DNA of 64,000 nt from Proteobacteria bacterium SG_bin5 (GTDB lineage Bacteria > Pseudomonadota > Alphaproteobacteria > Sphingomonadales > Sphingomonadaceae). Within the stretch, counting starts at the first letter, position 1. The number at the start of each line of letters is the position of its first letter. Below, in pieces: positions 52,774-60,631 of this stretch. The notes below the pieces were generated by a model that was given only the letters and a program-made list of their open reading frames with translations, was not told the origin of the DNA and made no database searches. A program made the translations under genes and the position numbers. The stretch is taken from contig LWDI01000060.1 in the NCBI GenBank assembly GCA_002083475.1, forward strand, positions 1 to 64,000, in the 5' to 3' direction.

Positions 52774-53304
52774 TCAGCGCTTCGAGAATTGGAAGCTACG
52801 GCGGGCCTTGGCGCGGCCGTATTTCTTACGCTCGACGGTGCGGCTGTCGCGCGTCAGGAAGCCCGCGGCCTTCACCGGCGAACGCAGCGCCGGCTCGAAC
52901 CGGGTGAGCGCCTGGGCGATGCCATGCTTCACCGCGCCCGCCTGGCCCGAAAGCCCGCCGCCCTTCACGGTGCAAATCACGTCATATTGCCCCTCGCGCT
53001 CGGCGACGCCGAACGGCTGGTTGATGACGAGGCGCAGCGTCGGGCGCGCGAAATAGACCTCCTGGTCGCGGCCGTTGATCACGATCTTGCCGCTGCCGGG
53101 CTTGAGCCACACGCGCGCGACCGCGTCCTTGCGGCGGCCGGTCGCATAGGCGCGGCCATATTTGTCGAGCTGTTGCGGGCGCAGCGGGGTCGGCTCGGCC
53201 TGAACCGGGGCGGCGACGCCCTCGGCGGCGAGCGGCGCGGGCGCGGCGCGCGGCGCGCTGGTGATCGCGCCGAGATCGGAAAGCGACTGACGATTGTCGG
53301 ACAT
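52774..53304 (-). CDS. rpsI: 30S ribosomal protein S9
   Basis: 176-residue S9 with an alphaproteobacterial N-terminal extension of about 45 residues. Core: YATGRRKDAVARVWLKPGSG, GGGLSGQAGAVKHGIAQAL, and the C-terminal RDSRTVERKKYGRAKARRSFQFSKR region that reaches the P-site tRNA. The start ATG overlaps the rplM stop by one base (TAATG), so it is coupled to rplM. Confidence 0.97.
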   Translation of the reverse strand: MSDNRQSLSDLGAITSAPRAAPAPLAAEGVAAPVQAEPTPLRPQQLDKYGRAYATGRRKDAVARVWLKPGSGKIVINGRDQEVYFARPTLRLVINQPFGVAEREGQYDVICTVKGGGLSGQAGAVKHGIAQALTRFEPALRSPVKAAGFLTRDSRTVERKKYGRAKARRSFQFSKR

Positions 53305-53783
53305 TACAAGCCCACCTTGTTCTTGCGGTTCATGCCCGCGATGTCGAGCACTTCGGGGTTTTGCGCTTCGTGCGGATGCTCGGCGCCGGCGTAGATGCGC
53401 AGGTTGCGCATCTGCTGGCGGCCGAGCGGGCCGCGCGGGATCATCCGCTCGATCGCCTTTTCCAGCACGCGCTCGGGGAAGCGGCCCTCGAGCACCTTGG
53501 CGGCGGTGATGCCCTTGATCCCGCCGGCATAGCCGGTGTGCTTATAATAGACCTTCTGGCCCAGCTTCTTGCCGGTGAAGCGCACCTTGTCGGCGTTGAT
53601 CACGATCACATTGTCGCCGCAATCGACATGCGGGGTGAAGCTCGGCTTGTGCTTGCCGCGCAGCACATTGGCGATGATCGTCGCGGCGCGGCCGACGACC
53701 AAGCCGTCGGCATCGACGATATGCCATTTCTTTTCCACCTCGGCGGGCTTGATCGCCTTGGTGGTCTTCAGCAGCGCCTTCAT
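53304..53783 (-). CDS. rplM: 50S ribosomal protein L13
   Basis: 159-residue L13: KWHIVDADGLVVGRAATIIANVLRGKHKPSFTP, GDNVIVINADKVRFTGKK, YYKHTGYAGGIK, AIERMIPRGPLGRQQMRNLRIYAGAEHPHEAQNP. Normal length plus a short C-terminal tail. First gene of the rplM-rpsI operon with a promoter and a leader hairpin just upstream. Confidence 0.97.
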   Translation of the reverse strand: MKALLKTTKAIKPAEVEKKWHIVDADGLVVGRAATIIANVLRGKHKPSFTPHVDCGDNVIVINADKVRFTGKKLGQKVYYKHTGYAGGIKGITAAKVLEGRFPERVLEKAIERMIPRGPLGRQQMRNLRIYAGAEHPHEAQNPEVLDIAGMNRKNKVGL

Positions 53784-53809
53784 CGGGCAGACCCTTTCAA
53801 AATGCGAAG

Positions 53810-53832
53810 CGCCGCCCGGATGAGGGGCGGCG
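53810..53832 (-). promoter_or_regulatory. Leader hairpin of rplM
   Basis: Perfect stem CGCCGCCC/GGGCGGCG in the transcribed leader, between the promoter and the rplM start. No T-run follows in the transcript direction, so it is not a terminator; an L13-binding leader is a possible role. Confidence 0.5.
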
Positions 53833-53844
53833 TCGTTGCGCGCC

Positions 53845-53872
53845 TATCTACGGCGTAGGCCCGCGAAGTCAA
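53845..53872 (-). promoter_or_regulatory. Promoter of rplM-rpsI
   Basis: On the minus strand TTGACT (-35, 53872-53867) and TAGATA (-10, 53850-53845) are separated by 16 bases, about 62 bases upstream of the rplM ATG. Confidence 0.65.
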
Positions 53873-53898
53873 GCAATGCGCGGCTTTGCTGACGGGTA

Positions 53899-54702
53899 TT
53901 ATTTTACCATATGACCGAGCGAGCTTTGGGTGACGATCGTCAGGCTCGGCGCGGCGTCGCCGCCCTTGGGCCAGATCCGCCGCGTTTCGCGCGCGCGCAC
54001 GATCAGCCCGCGCTCGATCCGCTCCTCGCGCTTGAGCGCGACGCGGCCCTCGGCGCCGCCCGTGGCGAGCGGACCCTCGGCGCTGGTCGCGATCGTCAGC
54101 CCCTCGGCATCGCGCGTCACCCGCTCGCGCCCGTCGAGCGTGCCGGGGCCGTCGCGCGCGGGGAGGCGGACGTCGCGCGCGCCCTCGGGGCCAGCGTCGC
54201 GCCCCGCCGCGATCACGCTGCCGACCAGCGAGCCGAGCGTGCGGATTTGTTGCGCTTCGCTCGCCTGGCGCAGCCGCTCGATCAGCGCGGCGGCTTGCGC
54301 GGGGAGGGGGCCGGAGTCGGCGGGGCGGGCGAGCGCGTCGCAATAGGCGCGCCAATGCTCGGCGCGGTCGTCTACCGACGTCACCATGCCGCGCGCGTCG
54401 AGGTGCATCACCACGGTACGCCCGGCGAGCCCTTGCGTCCCGCGCAGGAAGAGCGCGGCGAGCGGCCCGCCCGCCGCGCGCGCGGGGCCGATCGTCACCG
54501 CCGCGCGATAGCCTTCGCCCTCGCGCGCGAAGACGATCTGGCGCTCGGCGACGAATTCGGTCTGCCCGCGCGCGGTGATCCGCTGTTCGCTCAGCCGGAG
54601 GAGATAAGTGACGCCCTCGGCCGGCGCGAAGGCACCGACCAGCAAGGGCGCGGCAAGCGCGAGCAGCGCGCGCTCAACCGGCGCGGCGCCGGCCATGCGC
54701 AT
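53899..54702 (-). CDS. Hypothetical exported protein downstream of haem A synthase
   Basis: 267 residues with an N-terminal hydrophobic segment (ALLALAAPLLVGAFAPAEG) that looks like a signal peptide. The mature part (TYLLRLSEQRITARGQTEFVAERQIVFAREGEGYRAAVTIG region) is predicted beta-rich, with a helical middle and a C-terminal strand set. Not recognised. It overlaps the COX15 gene end by about 29 bases, indicating a shared transcript; a shorter start at the second ATG (54696) is possible. Confidence 0.65.
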   Translation of the reverse strand: MRMAGAAPVERALLALAAPLLVGAFAPAEGVTYLLRLSEQRITARGQTEFVAERQIVFAREGEGYRAAVTIGPARAAGGPLAALFLRGTQGLAGRTVVMHLDARGMVTSVDDRAEHWRAYCDALARPADSGPLPAQAAALIERLRQASEAQQIRTLGSLVGSVIAAGRDAGPEGARDVRLPARDGPGTLDGRERVTRDAEGLTIATSAEGPLATGGAEGRVALKREERIERGLIVRARETRRIWPKGGDAAPSLTIVTQSSLGHMVK

Positions 54703-55714
54703 GCGCCGCCCAAACGGTCGCCACCACCAACAGCGCGCCGACCAATTGATGGAGCGCGGCGAGCCACAGGCTCACCCCGGTCATCACCACCGCGATCCCG
54801 AGCAGAATTTGCGTGCCGAACGCGCTATGCACCGCGATCGAGGCGGCACGGTCGCCCGCGCGCCGCGCGCCGCGCGCGAGCAGCACCAGCCCCGCCACCG
54901 CGATCCAGGCCCACCAGCGATGGATGAAATGGACGAGGGAGGGGTCGTCGACCAGCAACGCGCCGATCGGTCGCGTGCCGAGCACTTCGCTCGGGAAGAA
55001 GCGGCCGTTCATCAGCGGCCAATCCGCCGCCGCGTGCCCCGCGCGCAGGCCCGCCATCAGCGCGCCGTAGAAAAGCTGCACGCCCAGCACCAGGATCGCG
55101 CTCGCACCCAGCCAGCTCAGCCGCGCGGGCTTAGCGAAGGGGGTTCGGGCGAGCGCGCGCAGATCGAGCGCGGTCCAGATGATCCCGCCGAGCGTGAACA
55201 GGGCGGTGAGCAAATGCGTCGCCAGCCACAGCGGCGCGACCTCGGTCCGCGCGCTCAGGCCCGATCGCACCATCAGCCAGCCGAACACGCCTTGCAGCCC
55301 GCCCAGCGCGAGCAGCGCGACGAGCCGCCAGCCATAGCCCGCGGGGATCCGGCGGCGCGCGGCGAACCACAGCAAGGGCAGCGCGAAGGCCATGCCGATC
55401 ACCCGCCCGAGCAGCCGGTGAACATATTCCCAGAAATAGATCGTCTTGAACCCGGCGAGGGTCATGTCCGGGTTGAGTTCGCGGAACTGCGGGATGCGCT
55501 GATATTTGGCGAATTCGGCGGCCCAGGCGGCGTCGCTCAGCGGCGGCAGCGTTCCCGTCACCGGCTTCCACTCGGTGATCGACAGCCCCGATTCGGTGAG
55601 CCGCGTGATCCCGCCGACCGCGACCATGATCACGATCAGCGCGGCGACACCATATAGCCACCACATCAGCGCGCCGGGCCGCGCGCGGAGCCGGACAGGT
55701 GAATCCATCAACAT
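54674..55714 (-). CDS. ctaA: Haem A synthase (COX15/CtaA type 2)
   Basis: 346-residue membrane enzyme oxidising haem O to haem A for cytochrome aa3. Eight hydrophobic segments; motifs GGITRLTESGLSITEWKPV, FWEYVHRLLGRVIGMAFALP with conserved His, ATHLLTALF, VHFIHRWWAWIAV and ALHQLVGALLVVATV supply haem-ligand histidines. Length and motif order match the alphaproteobacterial/mitochondrial COX15 class. Divergent from zur. Confidence 0.95.
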   Translation of the reverse strand: MLMDSPVRLRARPGALMWWLYGVAALIVIMVAVGGITRLTESGLSITEWKPVTGTLPPLSDAAWAAEFAKYQRIPQFRELNPDMTLAGFKTIYFWEYVHRLLGRVIGMAFALPLLWFAARRRIPAGYGWRLVALLALGGLQGVFGWLMVRSGLSARTEVAPLWLATHLLTALFTLGGIIWTALDLRALARTPFAKPARLSWLGASAILVLGVQLFYGALMAGLRAGHAAADWPLMNGRFFPSEVLGTRPIGALLVDDPSLVHFIHRWWAWIAVAGLVLLARGARRAGDRAASIAVHSAFGTQILLGIAVVMTGVSLWLAALHQLVGALLVVATVWAAHAHGRRRAG

Positions 55715-55868
55715 GGCGGGGCTTTAGCGCGCCTCGGCGCCGTCGTCACGTCACCCGCCGCACGCAGCGGTCGAAATCGGTAAGGTTGGGGGATCGGCGT
55801 CACCATCTCGAAGGCCATAGGGTCGGCGGATGCTTGCGGCGCGCGCGCGGCGGCGATAGCCTGGCAAT

Positions 55869-56327
55869 ATGCCAATGCACGATCATCACGAGCCCCAAGG
55901 CGCCGCCTTGCGCGCGGCGGCGCAGGCGACGCTCGAGCGATCGGGCGAGCAATGGACGGTGATGCGCGCGAGCGTGTTCGAGGCGCTGCAAGGCTTCGAT
56001 CGCCCCGCCTCCGCCTATGACATCGCCGACGCCGTTTCCCAGCGCGAGGGGCGGCGGGTGGCGGCGAACAGCGTCTATCGCATCCTCGATCTGTTCGTCG
56101 GCGCCAATCTCGCGCGGCGGGTGGAGAGCGCCAACGCCTATGTCGCCAACACCCATCCCGGCTGTTTGCACGATTGCATCTTCTTGGTCTGCGACGTCTG
56201 CGGGCGCACCCAGCATCTCGATGACGACGCGCTGACGAGCGGCGTGCGCGCGGCGGCGGCGCGCGCGGGTTTCACCGCCGAACGCCCGGTGATCGAAGTG
56301 CGCGGGCGCTGCGCCACCTGCGGCTGA
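55869..56327 (+). CDS. zur: Fur-family regulator, Zur-like
   Basis: 152-residue winged-helix metalloregulator. DNA-binding part: WTVMRASVFEALQGFDRPASAYDIADAV and ANSVYRILDLFVGANLARRVES. Structural zinc ligands CDVCG and CATCG, and histidine/cysteine-rich THPGCLHDCIFLVCDVC for the sensing site. The arrangement matches Zur more than Fur. Targets are not visible here. Ends 4 bases before tlyA. Confidence 0.9.
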   Translation: MPMHDHHEPQGAALRAAAQATLERSGEQWTVMRASVFEALQGFDRPASAYDIADAVSQREGRRVAANSVYRILDLFVGANLARRVESANAYVANTHPGCLHDCIFLVCDVCGRTQHLDDDALTSGVRAAAARAGFTAERPVIEVRGRCATCG

Positions 56328-56331
56328 GGCC

Positions 56332-57066
56332 TTGGCCAAACGCCGGCTCGACCAATTGCTCGTCGATCGCGGCCTGGTGGAAAGCCGCGCGCGCGCGCAG
56401 GCGCTGGTGATGGCGGGGCTGGTCTTTTCGGGCGAGCGCAAGCTCGACAAGCCCGGGCAGCAGCTCGCCGAGGACGCCCCGCTCGACGTGCGCGGGCGCG
56501 ATCACCCCTGGGTGTCGCGCGGCGGGATCAAGCTCGCGCACGGCCTCGATCATTTCGCCTGGGGCGTCGAGGGCGCGGTCGCGATCGACGTCGGCAGCTC
56601 GACCGGGGGCTTTACCGACGTGCTCCTCACGCGCGGCGCGGCGCGCGTCTATGCGGTCGACAGCGGCACCAATCAGCTCGCCTGGAAATTGCGCCAAGAC
56701 CCGCGCGTGATCGTTCATGAACAAACCAGCGCGCGGCTGCTGACGGCGGCGCATATCCCCGAGCCCGTCGATCTGATCGTGTGCGACGCGAGCTTCATCG
56801 CGCTCGCCAAGGTGCTCGAGCGCCCGCTCGCCTTCGCCAAGCCCGCCGCGCGCGCGCTCGTGCTGGTGAAGCCGCAGTTCGAGGCGGGGCGCGCCGAAAT
56901 CGGCAAGGGCGGGGTGGTGCGCGATCCGGCGGTTCACGCGCGCGTCTGCGCCGAGGTCGCCGCCTGGTTCACCGCGCGCGGCTGGCGGGTGCTGGGCACC
57001 ACGCCGAGCCCGATCACCGGCCCCGAGGGCAATGTGGAATTTCTGCTCGCCGCCCAAATCGGTTGA
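56332..57066 (+). CDS. tlyA: TlyA-family rRNA 2'-O-methyltransferase
   Basis: 244 residues: N-terminal S4 RNA-binding domain (RRLDQLLVDRGLVESRARAQALVMAGLV region) and a Rossmann methyltransferase with AIDVGSSTGGFTDVLL (SAM motif I), VDSGTNQL and LVKPQFEAG. Relatives methylate 16S C1409 and/or 23S C1920. Starts with TTG four bases after the zur stop, so it is probably coupled to zur. Normal length. Confidence 0.92.
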   Translation: MAKRRLDQLLVDRGLVESRARAQALVMAGLVFSGERKLDKPGQQLAEDAPLDVRGRDHPWVSRGGIKLAHGLDHFAWGVEGAVAIDVGSSTGGFTDVLLTRGAARVYAVDSGTNQLAWKLRQDPRVIVHEQTSARLLTAAHIPEPVDLIVCDASFIALAKVLERPLAFAKPAARALVLVKPQFEAGRAEIGKGGVVRDPAVHARVCAEVAAWFTARGWRVLGTTPSPITGPEGNVEFLLAAQIG

Positions 57067-57148
57067 CCCGTTGTCGACCCATTATGAAGCCTTCACGACT
57101 CCCCGCATTTATACTAGGGGGCCGCGGGCGGAGTGAGGGGAAGGGCCG

Positions 57149-57703
57149 GTGCGCGAAGTCGCCTCCAAGGGGCAATTATGGCAGGGATTCGCGCGGGTGG
57201 CGCTGGTCACCGTGCCGCTCGTTTTGCTGCTCGGCTTCGCCGCCGCGCGGCTGGTGCCGACGGGCAGCGACAATCCCTGGTATCGAGCCCTGGTGAAGCC
57301 CGCGATCACGCCGCCCGATTGGGCCTTCCCCGTCGCCTGGACGACGCTTTACGCGCTGATGGGCCTGGCGCTCGCGCTGATCGTCCACGCGCGCGGCGCC
57401 AAGGGGCGGGGGCTCGCGATCGCGCTGTTCGCGGCGCAGCTCGCGGTCAATCTCGCCTGGTCGCCGATCTTTTTCGGCGCGCATCTCGTTTTCTGGGCGC
57501 TGGTGACGATCGCGCTGATGTTCGCGCTCGCGCTCGCCGCGACCATTGTCTTCGCGCGGATCCGCGCGCTCGCGGCGCTGCTGATGCTGCCTTATCTCGC
57601 CTGGATCGGCTTCGCCGGGCTGTTGACCTATCAGATCGATCGGCTCAATCCCCATGCCGAGGCGCTTGTCGCGCCGGGCGCCAGTGCCCAAATAGGGCTG
57701 TGA
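57149..57703 (+). CDS. tspO: TspO/MBR tryptophan-rich sensory protein
   Basis: 184-residue five-helix membrane protein. Signature pieces: NPWYRALVKPAITPPDWAFPVAWTTLYALMG, NLAWSPIFFG, and PYLAWIGFAGLLTYQIDRLN. TspO proteins bind porphyrins and modulate stress or pigment regulation. The N-terminus (REVASKGQLWQG) is soluble. Begins with GTG. Standalone promoter region of 82 bases upstream. Confidence 0.92.
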   Translation: MREVASKGQLWQGFARVALVTVPLVLLLGFAAARLVPTGSDNPWYRALVKPAITPPDWAFPVAWTTLYALMGLALALIVHARGAKGRGLAIALFAAQLAVNLAWSPIFFGAHLVFWALVTIALMFALALAATIVFARIRALAALLMLPYLAWIGFAGLLTYQIDRLNPHAEALVAPGASAQIGL

Positions 57704-57713
57704 AGGGAAGTTC

Positions 57714-57977
57714 ATGCAAAGCGAAAACCGGCTGTTCGACGATCTCGCCAAGCTGCTCAACGGCGCCGCCGGCACGCTCGCCGGCATGGGCCGCGAAGCC
57801 GAGGCGAGCATGCGCGCGCGCACCAAGGAATGGCTCGGCGGGCTCGATTTCGTGGCGCGCGACGAGTTCGAGGCGGTGAAGGCGATGGCCGCCGCCGCGC
57901 GCGACGAGGCCGAAGCGCTGCGCGCCCGGCTCGACGCGCTCGAGGCCGCCCAGCGCGCGCCCGGCGGCGACGCCTGA
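57714..57977 (+). CDS. ubiK: Ubiquinone biosynthesis accessory factor UbiK
   Basis: 87-residue helical protein of the UbiK/BMFP family: ENRLFDDLAKLLNGAAGTLAGMGREAEA then a coiled-coil C-terminal half (FVARDEFEAVKAMAAAARDEAEALRARLDALEA). It is a membrane-associated accessory factor for UbiJ in aerobic ubiquinone synthesis. Ten bases after tspO, same transcript likely. Confidence 0.88.
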   Translation: MQSENRLFDDLAKLLNGAAGTLAGMGREAEASMRARTKEWLGGLDFVARDEFEAVKAMAAAARDEAEALRARLDALEAAQRAPGGDA

Positions 57978-58089
57978 GGCGCGCGGTCGATTGTCCACAA
58001 TTTTGTGCGCCGCATCGCGGCGGCGCTCTTGTGCGCGCCCGCGTTGCTTGGCACGCCCAAGGCGAGCGCCAGGGCGAGGATGAGTGACG

Positions 58090-58593
58090 ATGCTCCACGA
58101 ACAAGATGACGAGCGCGACGACGCCGCCCCGATCGACATGCTCGAAAATTATTACGCCGCGCATGGCTGGAATTACGAGCGGCACGATGACGAGATCATC
58201 GCCCAAGTCAAAGGCAGCTGGACCGAATATGAGCTGCGCGCGCTGTGGCGCGAGGATGATGGCGTGCTGCAATTCCTCGCTTTCCCCGATATTCGGGTGA
58301 CCGAGGAACGCCGCGCGAGTGTTTATGAAGCGATCGGGCTGGTGAACGAGCAGCTGTGGCTCGGCCATTTCGAGCTTTGGTCGTCGAGCGGCATCTTGCT
58401 CTACCGCCACGCCGCGCTGCTCGACGCGAGCGAGGGCGGCACGCTCGCGCTCGATCAAGCGGAGATGATCGTCGAATCGGCGATCGACGAGTGCGAGCGC
58501 TTCTATCCCGTGTTCCAATTCGTGCTGTGGGGCGGCAAGACCCCGCGCGAAGCGCTCGACGCCTCGCTCACCGAGACCCAGGGCGAGGCGTGA
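58090..58593 (+). CDS. YbjN-domain protein
   Basis: 167-residue YbjN (PF10722-like) protein with alpha-beta pattern: DMLENYYAAHGWNYERHDDEIIAQVKGSWTEYELRALWREDDGVL and ALDQAEMIVESAIDECERFYPVFQFVLWGGKTPREAL. Possibly a cytoplasmic chaperone-like regulator. Start ATG at 58090; a GTG six bases earlier is in frame. Its stop overlaps the proC GTG start. Confidence 0.88.
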   Translation: MLHEQDDERDDAAPIDMLENYYAAHGWNYERHDDEIIAQVKGSWTEYELRALWREDDGVLQFLAFPDIRVTEERRASVYEAIGLVNEQLWLGHFELWSSSGILLYRHAALLDASEGGTLALDQAEMIVESAIDECERFYPVFQFVLWGGKTPREALDASLTETQGEA

Positions 58594-59420
58594 TCCGCCG
58601 GCTGTGGCTGATCGGCTGCGGCGCGATGGCGGGGGCGATGCTCCGCCGCTGGATCGAAAGCGAAACGCTCGCGCCGGGCGATGTGTTCGTCGTCAATCGC
58701 GGCGACCGCGCGCTGCCTGCGGGCGTGGCGCAGGGGCGGGCGTGTCCGCCAGGGCCGCTGCCCGACGCGGTGCTGCTGGGGGTGAAGCCGCAACAATTGG
58801 ATGAAGCGGCGCGCGCCCATGCCGGGGCGCTGAGCGGCGCGCCGCTGCTGATCTCGATCCTGGCCGGGGTGCGGTGCGAGGCGATCGCGGCGCGCTTTGC
58901 AGCGGGCGCGGTGGTGCGCGCGATGCCCAATCTGCCGGTCGCGATCGGCAAGGGCGTGGTCGCGCTGGAGGCGCCCGATGCCTCGATCGAGGCGCGCGCG
59001 GCGGCCGAGGCGCTGATGCGCCCGCTCGGCCTGGTCGAATGGGTCGAGCGTTTCGATCTGGTGACCGCGCTGGCGGGCTCTGGCCCGGCGTTTCTCTATC
59101 GCTTCATCGACGCGCTGGCGGTGGCGGGCGCCCGGCTGGGCCTACCCGAGGCGCAAGCCGCGCGCCTGGCGCTCGCGACCGTGGAGGGCGCGGCGGCGCT
59201 GGCGGCGGCGGCGGATGTGGGGCCGGGCGCGCTGGCGGATCGGGTGGCGAGCCCGGGCGGCTCGACGCGCAAGGGGCTCGACGTGCTCGACGAGGACGAG
59301 GCGTTGGTGCGGCTGCTGGAGCAGACGCTGGCGGCGAGCGAGGCTAGGAATAGGGAGATGGGGGTGGGGGTGTTTCGGTACACGCCCAGCCTAGAGGGAA
59401 ATGATGATGGCGAAACCTAG
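58590..59420 (+). CDS. proC: Pyrroline-5-carboxylate reductase ProC
   Basis: 276-residue reductase finishing proline synthesis. Rossmann LWLIGCGAMAGAML, VLLGVKPQQLDEAA, ISILAGVRCEAIAARF, RAMPNLPVAIGKGVVAL, and the C-terminal GSGPAFLYRFIDALA and VASPGGSTRKGLDVL signatures. Starts with GTG overlapping the YbjN gene stop (GTGA). Its 3' end overlaps the next gene by 20 bases, at the boundary to the restriction-modification cassette. Confidence 0.95.
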   Translation: MIRRLWLIGCGAMAGAMLRRWIESETLAPGDVFVVNRGDRALPAGVAQGRACPPGPLPDAVLLGVKPQQLDEAARAHAGALSGAPLLISILAGVRCEAIAARFAAGAVVRAMPNLPVAIGKGVVALEAPDASIEARAAAEALMRPLGLVEWVERFDLVTALAGSGPAFLYRFIDALAVAGARLGLPEAQAARLALATVEGAAALAAAADVGPGALADRVASPGGSTRKGLDVLDEDEALVRLLEQTLAASEARNREMGVGVFRYTPSLEGNDDGET

Positions 59421-60228
59421 TGACGGCAAGAACGACATACCTGCCCGCCGAGGCCCGCTATCATCCAATTCGATCCGAGACGAACTTATGTCGGCCGGCG
59501 ACCGCTCGGTCATGACGACGGCAGCGGAGAAGAAGAACTACGCCGAGGCTCTGTCACGCGCCTTGGCATTGCGCTTCGCCAACGCCCTCCGTCCACAATT
59601 TCCGGGAATATTGCCGGACGCGCAAGGCAAGGGACAGGAGTCTCGCGCACGCACGGCAAAAGGCGTGAAGAAGCTCGACGTCAATTATTCGACCTCCGAG
59701 TTGGGGTTAGGCCTGGGCGTATCGATCAAGACGATCAACTTCCGCGATGCGAAATCCGGACGATACACGAAGAATTATACTCGTGCCGATGGTGAACTGC
59801 GCGCCGAAGCTTCCGACTATCATGTTCGCCAGCCTTACGCGGTGATGGTCGCGGTCGTCTTCATTCCGCTCGATGCTTGTTACGATGCGAAGAAGGACCC
59901 TTCGAGTTTTGGGCAGGCGGTCAAAATCTTCAGATTTCGCGGTGGTCGCGAAGATCCAGACGCCGACCCGAACCTGTTCGAAGCCGTCTTCATCGGGCTG
60001 TACGACACGGACCCCGAACGGTTCGGCGAAACGATCTTCTTCGATGTCCGCCATGCACCACCAAAAGCCGGTCGGCCCCAGGAGTCGTTGAGTTTCGCCG
60101 AACTCGTCGACGCAATTCGACGGATTTACGATCAGCGCAACAGCCCTGTGTTCGAATGGGCGGACGCCTCGACCGAAGTGCTCGCCGCGCCGGTCATCGA
60201 TCCGGACGACGAGGAAGACGAAAACTGA
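59401..60228 (+). CDS. Unrecognised protein in Dcm/Vsr cassette, candidate type II restriction endonuclease
   Basis: 275 residues, family not recognised. No signal or membrane segment. Region KKLDVNYSTSELGLGLGVSIKTINF (motif ends) has an Asp, a Glu and an SIK element that could be a variant PD-(D/E)XK core; a C-terminal acidic tail (DPDDEEDEN) follows. The base composition is lower in GC than proC before it. It converges with, and overlaps by 35 bases, the vsr gene. Its place beside a cytosine methylase and Vsr makes a restriction enzyme the leading idea; inference only. Confidence 0.6.
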   Translation: MMMAKPSDGKNDIPARRGPLSSNSIRDELMSAGDRSVMTTAAEKKNYAEALSRALALRFANALRPQFPGILPDAQGKGQESRARTAKGVKKLDVNYSTSELGLGLGVSIKTINFRDAKSGRYTKNYTRADGELRAEASDYHVRQPYAVMVAVVFIPLDACYDAKKDPSSFGQAVKIFRFRGGREDPDADPNLFEAVFIGLYDTDPERFGETIFFDVRHAPPKAGRPQESLSFAELVDAIRRIYDQRNSPVFEWADASTEVLAAPVIDPDDEEDEN

Positions 60229-60631
60229 GCTCGTCCTGATCGGCGACGCTCGTCAATTCCGCCAAACGACACTCCCATATTACGTAAACGTCGAAGCCGA
60301 GCTTGCGCAGCGCCTCCTCCTTTCGGGCGTCACGGGCGACGTTGGTTGCGATCTTTTCCGCCCAAAACGCTACGTTGCGTTTGGGTAAGCGCGACTTCGG
60401 GCAGCCTTCGTGGCCATGCCAAAAGCAGCCATGGACGAAAATCGCCCATTTGCGGCGCGTGTTCGAGAGATCGGGTCGGCCCGGCAGCTTCGCCGAGTGC
60501 GTTACGAAGCGATGGCCCGCGCGCCACATCCATCGCCGCAGGAGCAGCTCCGGCGCGGTGTCGCGCTGCCGGACCCGCTTCATCCGACGCCGCGTCTCCT
60601 CGTCCGACGCCGGCGGTGAGGATGTACTCAT
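60194..60631 (-). CDS. vsr: Very short patch repair endonuclease Vsr
   Basis: 145-residue nickase that cuts at T:G mismatches formed by deamination of 5-methylcytosine. Family motifs: RQRDTAPELLLRRWMW, LPGRPDLSNTRRKWAIFVHGCFWHGH and GCPKSRLP with the catalytic Asp (in RPDL) and zinc-site Cys/His residues; C-terminal AEKIATNVARDARKEEALRKLGFDVYVIWECRL. Start overlaps the methylase stop by ATGA, so both are coupled. Confidence 0.93.
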   Translation of the reverse strand: MSTSSPPASDEETRRRMKRVRQRDTAPELLLRRWMWRAGHRFVTHSAKLPGRPDLSNTRRKWAIFVHGCFWHGHEGCPKSRLPKRNVAFWAEKIATNVARDARKEEALRKLGFDVYVIWECRLAELTSVADQDELSFRLPRRPDR

